From: Fontivita pretiosa
Lineage (GTDB): Bacteria; Planctomycetota; Phycisphaerae; Tepidisphaerales; Tepidisphaeraceae
DNA length: 64,000 nucleotides
Assembly (NCBI RefSeq): GCF_050410795.1
Contig: NZ_CP191258.1
Location: 1,302,001 to 1,366,000 of the forward strand
Direction of reading: 5' to 3'
The position numbers were made by a program, and so were the translations under genes. This document shows positions 57,503 through 64,000 of the stretch, one piece after another. The notes below the pieces were generated by a model. It was given only the letters and a program-made list of their open reading frames with translations, did not search any database and was not told the origin of the DNA. The number at the start of each line of letters is the position of its first letter. Within the stretch, counting starts at the first letter, position 1.

Positions 57503-58824
57503 TGATGTACCTGGCGCTGCACTGGCTGCTGGTGGCGGGTTACGTGGCGGCGCCGCCGCTGGCGGCAACCCTGGCCTTTGTGCACAGCCTGCGTCGCGCG
57601 TCGTCCGCGGCCATGATCCCCTTCCTGCTCACCGTGCTCAGCGGAACGCTCATCGGCACCACCTTCGTCACGCTCCACTCCCTGCGCAGCGATGCCCGCA
57701 CCACCTGGGCACAGTTTGCGCTGGCCATCTATTTCGGCACGAGCATGCTCCTGCTGTTGAAGGCTCTGGATCTTCTGCTTGGCTGGCTGCTGCGACTCAC
57801 CCTGCCCGCGCGTGAATCTGGCACAAGCGTGATGGTGCCAACTCAACCGGATGAGCCGGCGTTCAAGCCATCAGCACGTCCCACCGCCGATGCCTTGCGA
57901 GCGACGCGCGGCTTCATGTTGCGCGGCCTGATCCGTGGCCTGATCCTCATCGTTGTCGGATTGCCGTTTGTCGCCTCGGCGCTGTTGACGTATCGGCCCC
58001 GGCTCATGCCCCCAGCGCGATCGTCGGCAGAGCTTCAGGACAAAACCCCGCCGGTGGTGTTCGATTCGCTGGATGGCGTGCGCATCAGCGCATGGTGGCT
58101 GCAAGCCGATCCGAGCCGGCATCACGCCGCCGCCGATACCACCGTCCTGTTCTGCCACGGCCTGGGCGAAGACAAGTCGCAGTTTTTGAAGCTGGCCGGG
58201 AAGCTTGCGGGCCAGGGATACAACGGGCTGCTGATCGACCTTCGAGCGCACGGACAGAGCGGCGGGCTGCTCACGAGCTTCGGAGCCCTGGAACGCCGCG
58301 ACGTGCTGGCCGCCATACGCTGGCTTCGCGCCAATCGCCCGCGGCAGGCGATCAGAATCGTCGGCGTCGGCTCGGACATCGGCGCCGCGGCGCTGATCGC
58401 CGCCGCCGCTGATGACAGCCCCGAGGGCCAGGCCCTGAATGCCCTGGCCGTTTTCGGCGCTTTTGATGACCTGAACCTGCTGGCGCGGGATCTGGCCCGA
58501 TCGATGTTTGTGCCACCGGTGGATCGGCTGGTCGCCGCTTTGGGCGTGCCGTTTGCCTCGATGCATTGCGGGGCGAATCTGAGTGCGTTCCGTCCGGTCG
58601 AGCTGGTGCGCGACCTGTGGCCGCGACCTATTCTCATCATCCACGCCAGCCACGATCAACTTGTGCGCCTGGAGCGCGGCCAGGCCCTGTTCGACGCCGC
58701 CAGCTTTCCCAGACAGGCATTGTGGCTGTCCATGATCGGGCGTAAAGGCGCCCTGAGCGACGAAGATGTCATCGACGCCCTGCGCGAATTTCTCCGCACC
58801 GCCAGGCCCATGTCGGTGATCTGA
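57502..58824 (+). CDS. membrane-anchored alpha/beta-hydrolase-like protein, atypical triad
   Basis: The product has 440 residues. Three or four N-terminal membrane helices (about 5-25, 36-56, 70-98) and another at 143-163 precede an alpha/beta-hydrolase domain (from about 185: VLFCHGLGEDKSQFLKLAG, then LLIDLRAHGQS). The nucleophile elbow reads GVGSDIGAAA, placing Asp292 where Ser is usual, and the C-terminal His is not evident (IGRKGALSDED). ILIIHASHDQLV keeps the acid-region pattern. It may be catalytically inactive or use another mechanism. It is translationally coupled to the TrpB2 gene. Confidence 0.72.
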   Translation: MMYLALHWLLVAGYVAAPPLAATLAFVHSLRRASSAAMIPFLLTVLSGTLIGTTFVTLHSLRSDARTTWAQFALAIYFGTSMLLLLKALDLLLGWLLRLTLPARESGTSVMVPTQPDEPAFKPSARPTADALRATRGFMLRGLIRGLILIVVGLPFVASALLTYRPRLMPPARSSAELQDKTPPVVFDSLDGVRISAWWLQADPSRHHAAADTTVLFCHGLGEDKSQFLKLAGKLAGQGYNGLLIDLRAHGQSGGLLTSFGALERRDVLAAIRWLRANRPRQAIRIVGVGSDIGAAALIAAAADDSPEGQALNALAVFGAFDDLNLLARDLARSMFVPPVDRLVAALGVPFASMHCGANLSAFRPVELVRDLWPRPILIIHASHDQLVRLERGQALFDAASFPRQALWLSMIGRKGALSDEDVIDALREFLRTARPMSVI

Positions 58825-58963
58825 GCGGCAGACGGATGCCCTGGCAGAGTCTGACGCATTACGCGGCCCGCTTGACTGGCAGATCGATGCTGCGGCGACT
58901 ACAAAGCACGAGTCACCAGCACATGTATCGCGCCGCCCGCAGGCGCGTTGAAAGGCGAGTCCC

Positions 58964-59725
58964 ATGCTGCTCAAAGATGAAGTAGCGCTGATCACCGGTG
59001 GGGGTTCGGGCATCGGGCGGGCCACCGCTCGACTCTTTGCGCAGCACGGGGCGCGCGTGGCGGTGGCGGATTTCAACGACCCCGGTGGGCGGGAAACCGT
59101 CGAGCAGATCAGTGCCGACGATGGCCAGGCCATCTTCGTTCATGCGGACATCGGCATAAAACAGGATATCGAGGACCTGGTTCGCCAGGTCGTTGACCGC
59201 TTCGGCCCGGTGACGGTGCTGTTCAGCAACGCGGCCTCGTACGCGACTGGCGCCGTGGACGAAATCTCAGAAGAAGATTGGGACCGAACGCTGGACGTGT
59301 GCCTCAAGGCGACGTGGCGGCTGGCGCGGCTGGTGGTGCCGGGCATGCGGGCGCAGGGCGGCGGCACCATCGTCATCACCGGATCGGTGCACGCCATTCG
59401 CGGATACGCGCAATACACCGCCTACCAGGCAGCCAAGGGAGGCTTGCTGGCGTTGACGCGATCGCTGGCGGCGGATTGCGCGCCGACGATTCGCGTGAAC
59501 ACGATCCTGCCCGGCGCGGTGGTCACCGGCCTGTGGAAGGACCATTCGCCGCAGCAACGCGCCCGCATCGCCAGGATGTGCCCGCTTCAGCGCAACGGCC
59601 AACCGGAGGAAATCGCGCAGGTCGCGTTGTTCCTGGCCTCGGACATGTCCTCCTACATGACTGGCGCCAGCGTCGTGGTGGATGGAGGGTTGACGGCGGT
59701 GATCCAGCCGCCGACGGATGAGTGA
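58964..59725 (+). CDS. short-chain dehydrogenase/reductase
   Basis: The product has 253 residues, typical for classical SDRs. Motifs in order are ITGGGSGIGRATA (cofactor), ADFND (acidic end of strand two, favouring NAD), SNAAS, VITGSVHAIRG with the catalytic Ser, YTAYQAAKGGLLAL with the YxxxK pair, and LPGAVVTGLW. The C-terminus ends SSYMTGASVVVDGG. It oxidises a sugar or alcohol, substrate unknown. AAAGGCGAG precedes the ATG. A sodium symporter follows 69 bp later, so it may process what the symporter imports. Confidence 0.9.
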   Translation: MLLKDEVALITGGGSGIGRATARLFAQHGARVAVADFNDPGGRETVEQISADDGQAIFVHADIGIKQDIEDLVRQVVDRFGPVTVLFSNAASYATGAVDEISEEDWDRTLDVCLKATWRLARLVVPGMRAQGGGTIVITGSVHAIRGYAQYTAYQAAKGGLLALTRSLAADCAPTIRVNTILPGAVVTGLWKDHSPQQRARIARMCPLQRNGQPEEIAQVALFLASDMSSYMTGASVVVDGGLTAVIQPPTDE

Positions 59726-59794
59726 GCATCTGCGGCCTGGCGCGGACGAGCAGGAAGCAAATCGGATCGGAGAACCGGAGGCAAACGGACTGTG

Positions 59795-61378
59795 ATGCGT
59801 GTGCCGATCATCGACGTGGGGATTCTGGTTGGTTACCTGGTGCTGGTGGTCGGCGCCGGAGCGTGGCTGGCGCGGCGAAGTGGCAACACCGCCTCGTTCA
59901 TGGCAGGCAATCGCGCGATGCCGGGGTGGGCCATCGGCCTGTCCATGTTCGGCTCGTACATCAGCTCGGTGAGCTTTCTGGCCAATCCGGGCAAGGCGTT
60001 CGGCGGGGACTGGAACGCGTTTGTCTTCACGCTGTGCACGCCGATCGCCGCCATCGCCGCGGTGCTCTGGTTCGTGCCCTTCTATCGCCGCCGGGGCAGC
60101 GTCTCGGCCTTCGAGCATTTCGAGCACCGTTTCGGCCGCTGGGCACGCACGTATGCGGTGGTCTGCTTCCTGCTGGCGCAGATGGGGCGAATGGGGATGA
60201 TCCTGTTTCTGCTCGCCAAGGGCGCGGCGCCGCTGCTTGCGGCGCTGTTCGGCGCGGAAGACGCCGCCTGGCTTCAGCCGGCCGTCATCATCGTCATCGG
60301 CTCGATCATGACGCTCAACGTGCTGCTGGGCGGGATGCAGGCGGTCGTGTGGCTGGGGGTGATTCAGAGCATGCTGCTGCTGGTCGGGCCGGTGATCTGT
60401 CTGGCCGCGATCCTGTACCTGGTTCCCGGAGGGATCGGACGGATCGTCACCACGGGTATCGAGCACGGCAAGTTCGCCCTGGGCAGCACGCAGCTCGGCG
60501 GAGTGGCGGTGATGTTCGGGCAGGCGACGTTCTGGGTCGTGCTGCTCAATGGCATCGTCACCAACCTGAGCAACTTCAGTGTCGATCAGAGCTACGTGCA
60601 GAGGTACATCAGCGCCGCCAGCGACCGCGAGGCACGCAAGAGCGTGCTGATCACCGCCGGCTTCTACGTCCCCACCGCCGCGTTCTTCTTTTTCATTGGC
60701 ACGGGGCTGTACGCCCTGCACGTGGCGCGGCCCGAACTTTTCCCCGGCAACGTGGTGAAGGACGCCGACGGCGTGTTCCCGTACTTCATCTCCCACCTGC
60801 TGCCTGTGGGGCTGGGCGGGCTGGTGATCGCGGGCATCTTCGCCGCCGCCATGGACCCCAACCTCAACGCCATGGCGACGCTCACGTTCAATGACATCTA
60901 CAAGCCTTACCTGCGCCCCAACGCCTCCGAGAAGGAATCGATGTTCCTGCTTCACGCCGGGACGGGCTTCTGGGGGGTGATGATGATCGCCGTGGCGCTG
61001 TGGGCCGCGGGAGTGCAGAACCGCGCGGCGCTGGATCTTGTCTGGGAGCTGGCCGGGCTGTTCAGCGGCGGCATCCTGGGTGTTCTGATTCTGGGCGCGG
61101 TCTGCCCCCGCGCCGACGGGCGCAGCGCCGCGGCCGGCGTGATCCTGGGCGTGACGATCATTCTGTGGATGTACTTCTCGACCAAGAGCTACTGGCCAGA
61201 AGCGCTGCGCGCGATCCGCAGCCCGTTTCATTCATTCATGATCGTGGTGATCGGGAACCTGGCGACGCTGATCGGAGGACTGCTGTGGACGTGGATGTTT
61301 GCACAATCGCCCGCAGCCCCGCGGCGGTCGTCGGCCAGGCCCAATCCCGATGTGGTCTCCCGTGCGGGCATCGAGTGA
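59795..61378 (+). CDS. sodium:solute symporter (SSS family)
   Basis: The product has 527 residues and about 13 membrane helices. FMAGNRAMPGWAIGLSMFGSY, then ISSVSFLANPGKAFGGDWN, are the SSS N-terminal signature; NLSNFSVDQSYVQRYISA and GIFAAAMDPNLNAMATLTFNDIY are also typical and contain the sodium-site region. It would import an organic solute with sodium; members near SDR genes often take up sugars or carboxylates. GTG at 59792 and ATG at 59795 are both possible starts. Confidence 0.92.
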   Translation: MRVPIIDVGILVGYLVLVVGAGAWLARRSGNTASFMAGNRAMPGWAIGLSMFGSYISSVSFLANPGKAFGGDWNAFVFTLCTPIAAIAAVLWFVPFYRRRGSVSAFEHFEHRFGRWARTYAVVCFLLAQMGRMGMILFLLAKGAAPLLAALFGAEDAAWLQPAVIIVIGSIMTLNVLLGGMQAVVWLGVIQSMLLLVGPVICLAAILYLVPGGIGRIVTTGIEHGKFALGSTQLGGVAVMFGQATFWVVLLNGIVTNLSNFSVDQSYVQRYISAASDREARKSVLITAGFYVPTAAFFFFIGTGLYALHVARPELFPGNVVKDADGVFPYFISHLLPVGLGGLVIAGIFAAAMDPNLNAMATLTFNDIYKPYLRPNASEKESMFLLHAGTGFWGVMMIAVALWAAGVQNRAALDLVWELAGLFSGGILGVLILGAVCPRADGRSAAAGVILGVTIILWMYFSTKSYWPEALRAIRSPFHSFMIVVIGNLATLIGGLLWTWMFAQSPAAPRRSSARPNPDVVSRAGIE

Positions 61379-61426
61379 TCTCGACAGCGTCCGGCGAGAA
61401 TCGAAGTGGCGCTGTGGTGCGGGCAC

Positions 61427-62629
61427 TCAGTCGGCCGACTTCTGGAACTTCTCGCGCAGATGCTGTCGGATAAGTTCGATGTCGCGTCGCACGTCCTGCA
61501 ACGGGCGCTGCTGAAACGTCGCGATGTCGTCCGGGTCCCAGCCCTCCAGGGCGTGCAGCATGAACGCTCGCCGCTGCTCACGCGGGAAGCGACTCAACTC
61601 CAGCAGAATCTGCTGGCGCTGCTCCTCGGCCGACAGCTCCTGCCAGGGCTCGGCGACTTCCTGGTCGGGCAGGACCTGCTCCAGGGTCAGCGGCTCCAAC
61701 TCCGGCCAGTACGGCTCGTTCTCGATGATCCATCCGCTGTCCACCTGGAACCGCGGATCGTCCGGGGGGATAACCTCCTCCAGCGAGACCTCATTTTGCG
61801 GGCTGAGCAGCGGAGGCGCTTCAGTCGCTTCGGCTGTCTCGATCCGCTCTGGCTGCTCAGTTGGCTGCGGCGGCGGAGCCTGCTGCGGCGGGGCGCCATG
61901 CGCCACCCGGCTGGCGCCGGCGGCGTAGGAGTCGATCACTTCATGCAGCAGGCGGGTCAGCCATTGTTCCAGAGGCTCGGCGGGGCGATCCTCCCACCGC
62001 TCGTACGCCCGTGCCACCACCTCGTCCAGCACGTCCGAGACGCTCAGCTCGTTGGGCCGGATCAGCCCTTCGAGCTGTGCGATGACCAGCTCATGGTGGG
62101 CGTGATCCTGAAGGTTTCGCAGCACGCCCAGCAGCAACTGCCCGAAGGCCTGGCGATCGCGTTGCTGATACTGCTGCTCGATCTCGGCGCCAATGCCGGC
62201 GAAGTCGCGCTGCCGACGATTCTTGCGATGATACAGATAATCGTGGCGAAGCAGTCCCTTGTGCCGGCGAACCTCTTCGGCCAGGCGATCCAGCGCCATG
62301 TCCAGCGCCTCGCGGTAGTCGTCGCCGCGCGACCTTCCGTTGGCCACCAGCGTGCCGCTGGACAGCGTCAGCACCGCGCGCGCATCCCAGATCGGATGGT
62401 GGTTATGGATCACCAGCCGCAGGTGTCTCTGGTCTGGCGGGAAGTGTTGCAGCAGCCGCTCGATTCGCGGCCACTTGCGCTGCCAGTGAATGCGGAACGC
62501 CTCGCGAACGGACTCCGAGACGCCGTCCTCGAAGATCATGTGCACCGGCATCTGCGCATTGCCTGCTGCGCCGACGGCAGCCGACGCTCCGACAGAACCG
62601 ACAACCGCGGGATCAGCCATAGCCACCAT
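61427..62629 (-). CDS. fusion of ribosome hibernation factor (HPF/RaiA) domain with sigma-70-like regions
   Basis: The product has 400 residues. Residues 28-130 form an S30AE hibernation domain: ESVREAFRIHWQRKWPRIERL and GDDYREALDMALDRLAEEVR match HPF/RaiA. Residues 155-235 resemble sigma-70 region 2 (LSVSDVLDEVVARAYERW, then LEQWLTRLLHEVIDSY). A Pro- and Glu-rich linker (236-335) leads to 336-395, which look like region 4 (LSRFPREQRRAFMLHALEGW, then DDIATFQQRPLQDVRRDIEL), the helix-turn-helix that reads the -35 box. GGGAGG precedes the start; an ATG at 62620 is an alternative. It is the third gene of an operon with two membrane-protein genes. It may link ribosome sleep to transcription (inference). 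Confidence 0.78.
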   Translation of the reverse strand: MVAMADPAVVGSVGASAAVGAAGNAQMPVHMIFEDGVSESVREAFRIHWQRKWPRIERLLQHFPPDQRHLRLVIHNHHPIWDARAVLTLSSGTLVANGRSRGDDYREALDMALDRLAEEVRRHKGLLRHDYLYHRKNRRQRDFAGIGAEIEQQYQQRDRQAFGQLLLGVLRNLQDHAHHELVIAQLEGLIRPNELSVSDVLDEVVARAYERWEDRPAEPLEQWLTRLLHEVIDSYAAGASRVAHGAPPQQAPPPQPTEQPERIETAEATEAPPLLSPQNEVSLEEVIPPDDPRFQVDSGWIIENEPYWPELEPLTLEQVLPDQEVAEPWQELSAEEQRQQILLELSRFPREQRRAFMLHALEGWDPDDIATFQQRPLQDVRRDIELIRQHLREKFQKSAD

Positions 62630-62685
62630 TCACCTCCCTCTCTGCCTGGATCACGGATCGTTTTGCACGACAGACAATCCGATGT

Positions 62686-63249
62686 TCAATGACCAACCAC
62701 CCCGCTGCGTCCGCCGCGACGTACGACCGCCAGCCAGCGCCGCATCGCCTGGACAAGCAGGTGCCTGTAATGATCCAGCGAGCGTTGCAGTTGCAGGGTC
62801 ATGCGTCGGACGGCGTGGGGCAACCCCTCCAGGTCCGACAGCAGTTTGCGGCCAGCATCGCGGATCTGCGCCGTCGTCGCCGCAAGCTGGCGGCGGAGGA
62901 TGGCAGCGATGCGATTGCTGGTCGCCACGGTCCATCGCAGGACAGCGGCGAAGGCGACACACAGCAAAGCGAAGGCGATGGCCGGCGCCACCGCAACGCT
63001 GGCCAGCACCAGCGCCACTGCGCCGGCCAGAACCAGCAGCAGGCTCAGCAGAAACTGAAGGACCACAGTGGGTCCCAGAATCGAGGCGGCGCCGACACCC
63101 ATGGCCGCCGTCAGCGTGATCAGGGCGGCCAGATAGGCCGGCAGCACCACGAACGTGATCGCCGCCAGCGTCAGCAGCGCCAGCACCGCCAGTGGAACGC
63201 TCCACAGGTAGCTGAACGCCTGCCGGATTTCGTACGCTCTTGCAGTCAT
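62686..63249 (-). CDS. membrane protein of unknown function
   Basis: The product has 187 residues. Three or four hydrophobic segments (about 17-50, 55-80, 80-105) precede a basic amphipathic helical C-terminus (ILRRQLAATTAQIRDAGRKL, then SLDHYRHLLVQAMRRWLAVV). There is no family signature that I recognise. A strong AGGAGGTG ribosome site lies 8 bases before the ATG. It is the middle gene of the operon ending in the hibernation-sigma fusion; the basic tail could contact ribosome, RNA or the membrane surface. Confidence 0.65.
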   Translation of the reverse strand: MTARAYEIRQAFSYLWSVPLAVLALLTLAAITFVVLPAYLAALITLTAAMGVGAASILGPTVVLQFLLSLLLVLAGAVALVLASVAVAPAIAFALLCVAFAAVLRWTVATSNRIAAILRRQLAATTAQIRDAGRKLLSDLEGLPHAVRRMTLQLQRSLDHYRHLLVQAMRRWLAVVRRGGRSGVVGH

Positions 63250-63276
63250 TGCTGAGCACCTCCTGCGATCATCCGT

Positions 63277-63819
63277 TCATTTCCATGCCCACAGATGCTG
63301 CGTACCGGTGACCGGGATGCCGCGGATCGCCGCCACGGGCAGGTCGCGTCGGGCGACGGTAGCCGCCAGACTGCGGTGCCAGGTCCAGGGTCGGATCCGC
63401 CAGCTTGTCGCCTGCGGCGCCAGGTCTCGCGGATTGATCTGTTGACCAACCAGGGCCAACTCGCGATTGACCTGCCAGGCCACCGGCTGATCCTCCTGGG
63501 GCGCAGCAGCGCCCGGGCCGTAGGGACCATATGGCCACAGTGCCGTCCACGGGCTGGCCTCTCTGAGCGACGGCGCATCCCACAGCAAGATCGCCAGGGC
63601 GATGGAGTCGGGACGGGCCTTTGGCCCCAGGGACGTCAGCGCCATCAGCGCCGCCAGACCCGGCGATGGCGGCAGCGGCTGGAGCAGCGCCTCGTCGGAC
63701 CGCGGGCCATTGGCGGTGTCGGCGGGCGTGAGCAACACCAGCAGCAGCGCTGCCAGCACCATCAGCCCCAGATCATTGATCACCCGGCTCATTCGACTGC
63801 TGACCGGTATCGCAGGCAT
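63277..63819 (-). CDS. membrane-anchored protein of unknown function
   Basis: The product has 180 residues. One hydrophobic segment (DLGLMVLAALLLVLLTP, about 16-32) is followed by an exported or cytoplasmic domain rich in Trp, Pro and Ala (SPWTALWPYGPYGPGAAAP), with no recognised motif. The ATG at 63819 has AGGAGGTG seven bases upstream; an in-frame start near the window end is less likely. It is the first gene of the operon with the hibernation-sigma fusion. Confidence 0.62.
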   Translation of the reverse strand: MPAIPVSSRMSRVINDLGLMVLAALLLVLLTPADTANGPRSDEALLQPLPPSPGLAALMALTSLGPKARPDSIALAILLWDAPSLREASPWTALWPYGPYGPGAAAPQEDQPVAWQVNRELALVGQQINPRDLAPQATSWRIRPWTWHRSLAATVARRDLPVAAIRGIPVTGTQHLWAWK

Positions 63820-64000
63820 GTTCCAACACCTCCTGAGCGCATCATCCAGACGCCCGACTTGGGCAAAGCTCGCCACCTGCCTGTGCGGCAGGAAGCGGGC
63901 GGTATACCGGCCGGACCTGCCGGTGCATCGGCGCCGCGTGATTGGCAGGCGTGCGCCGGCAGCTCCGGCCGTGATCGCGTGCGACAAGCCTCGAGCCTCA
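63820..64000. other. promoter-side region with palindromes
   Basis: No gene was seen. CCTGCC-tgtgc-GGCAGG (63876-63892) is a perfect 6-bp inverted repeat with a five-base loop, and CGGTATACCG (63900-63909) is a perfect 10-bp palindrome. Both lie 57-90 bp upstream of the operon start and could be control sites. The window ends here. Confidence 0.45.

Noticed and set aside
59267..61231. 654-codon open frame on the minus strand
   Set aside because: It is opposite the SDR and symporter genes; the Gln/His/Arg-rich composition marks a shadow.

Overview
The window is 64 kb of GC-rich bacterial chromosome carrying about 51 protein genes. No rRNA, tRNA, CRISPR array, transposase or integrase was recognised. 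The organism is most likely a planctomycete, probably of the Phycisphaerae lineage. The main evidence is a large exported RTX-repeat protein that begins with the planctomycete-type LEPLESRRLLAA motif, a secreted glycoside hydrolase ending in dockerin-like repeats and a PEP-CTERM sorting tail, very high third-position GC, and divergent versions of several housekeeping enzymes (Dxs, CysS, FolD). The lineage is inferred; no marker gene settles it.

Left part (1-13.5 kb): two divergent GT-C/PMT-like membrane glycosyltransferases, a TolC plus HlyD export pair with no inner-membrane pump beside it, an atypical FolD, exported proteins of unknown function, a 3D-domain protein, a degenerate cobalamin-binding-fold protein divergent from proB, and a small lipoprotein. 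Surface block (13.5-18.2 kb): the RTX protein and a 1008-residue GH113-like PEP-CTERM enzyme, divergent from a mannonate dehydratase. Isoprenoid and nitrogen block (19.4-29.7 kb): ispA, a DinD/BRO-like gene, dxs, then gltB-gltD on the other strand.

Sugar-nucleotide block (29.8-33.7 kb): a tandem nucleotidyltransferase, a GHMP kinase and a GDP-mannose 3,5-epimerase in one operon, divergent from an AraC regulator. Mixed block (33.7-44.3 kb): rsmA, an rluA-type pseudouridine synthase, membrane proteins, an exported HEAT protein with a receiver-like insert, and three genes (CDP-alcohol phosphotransferase, PlsC, hydrolase-methyltransferase fusion) that recall the uncharacterised E. coli ynbABCD lipid cluster.

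Minus-strand block (44.4-56 kb): one collinear run of histidine kinase, sigma-54 regulator, ispF, cysS, ruvC and a TIM-barrel protein; a cold-shock gene; and a PaoABC-type periplasmic molybdenum hydroxylase operon with its own MocA and a translationally coupled 81-residue cysteine-rich protein. Right end (56-64 kb): a TrpB2-type synthase coupled to a degenerate hydrolase, an SDR plus a sodium symporter, and a three-gene operon (two anonymous membrane proteins plus a fusion of a ribosome-hibernation domain to sigma-70-like regions). That last operon is the most unusual object in the window. Short palindromic elements recur between genes.
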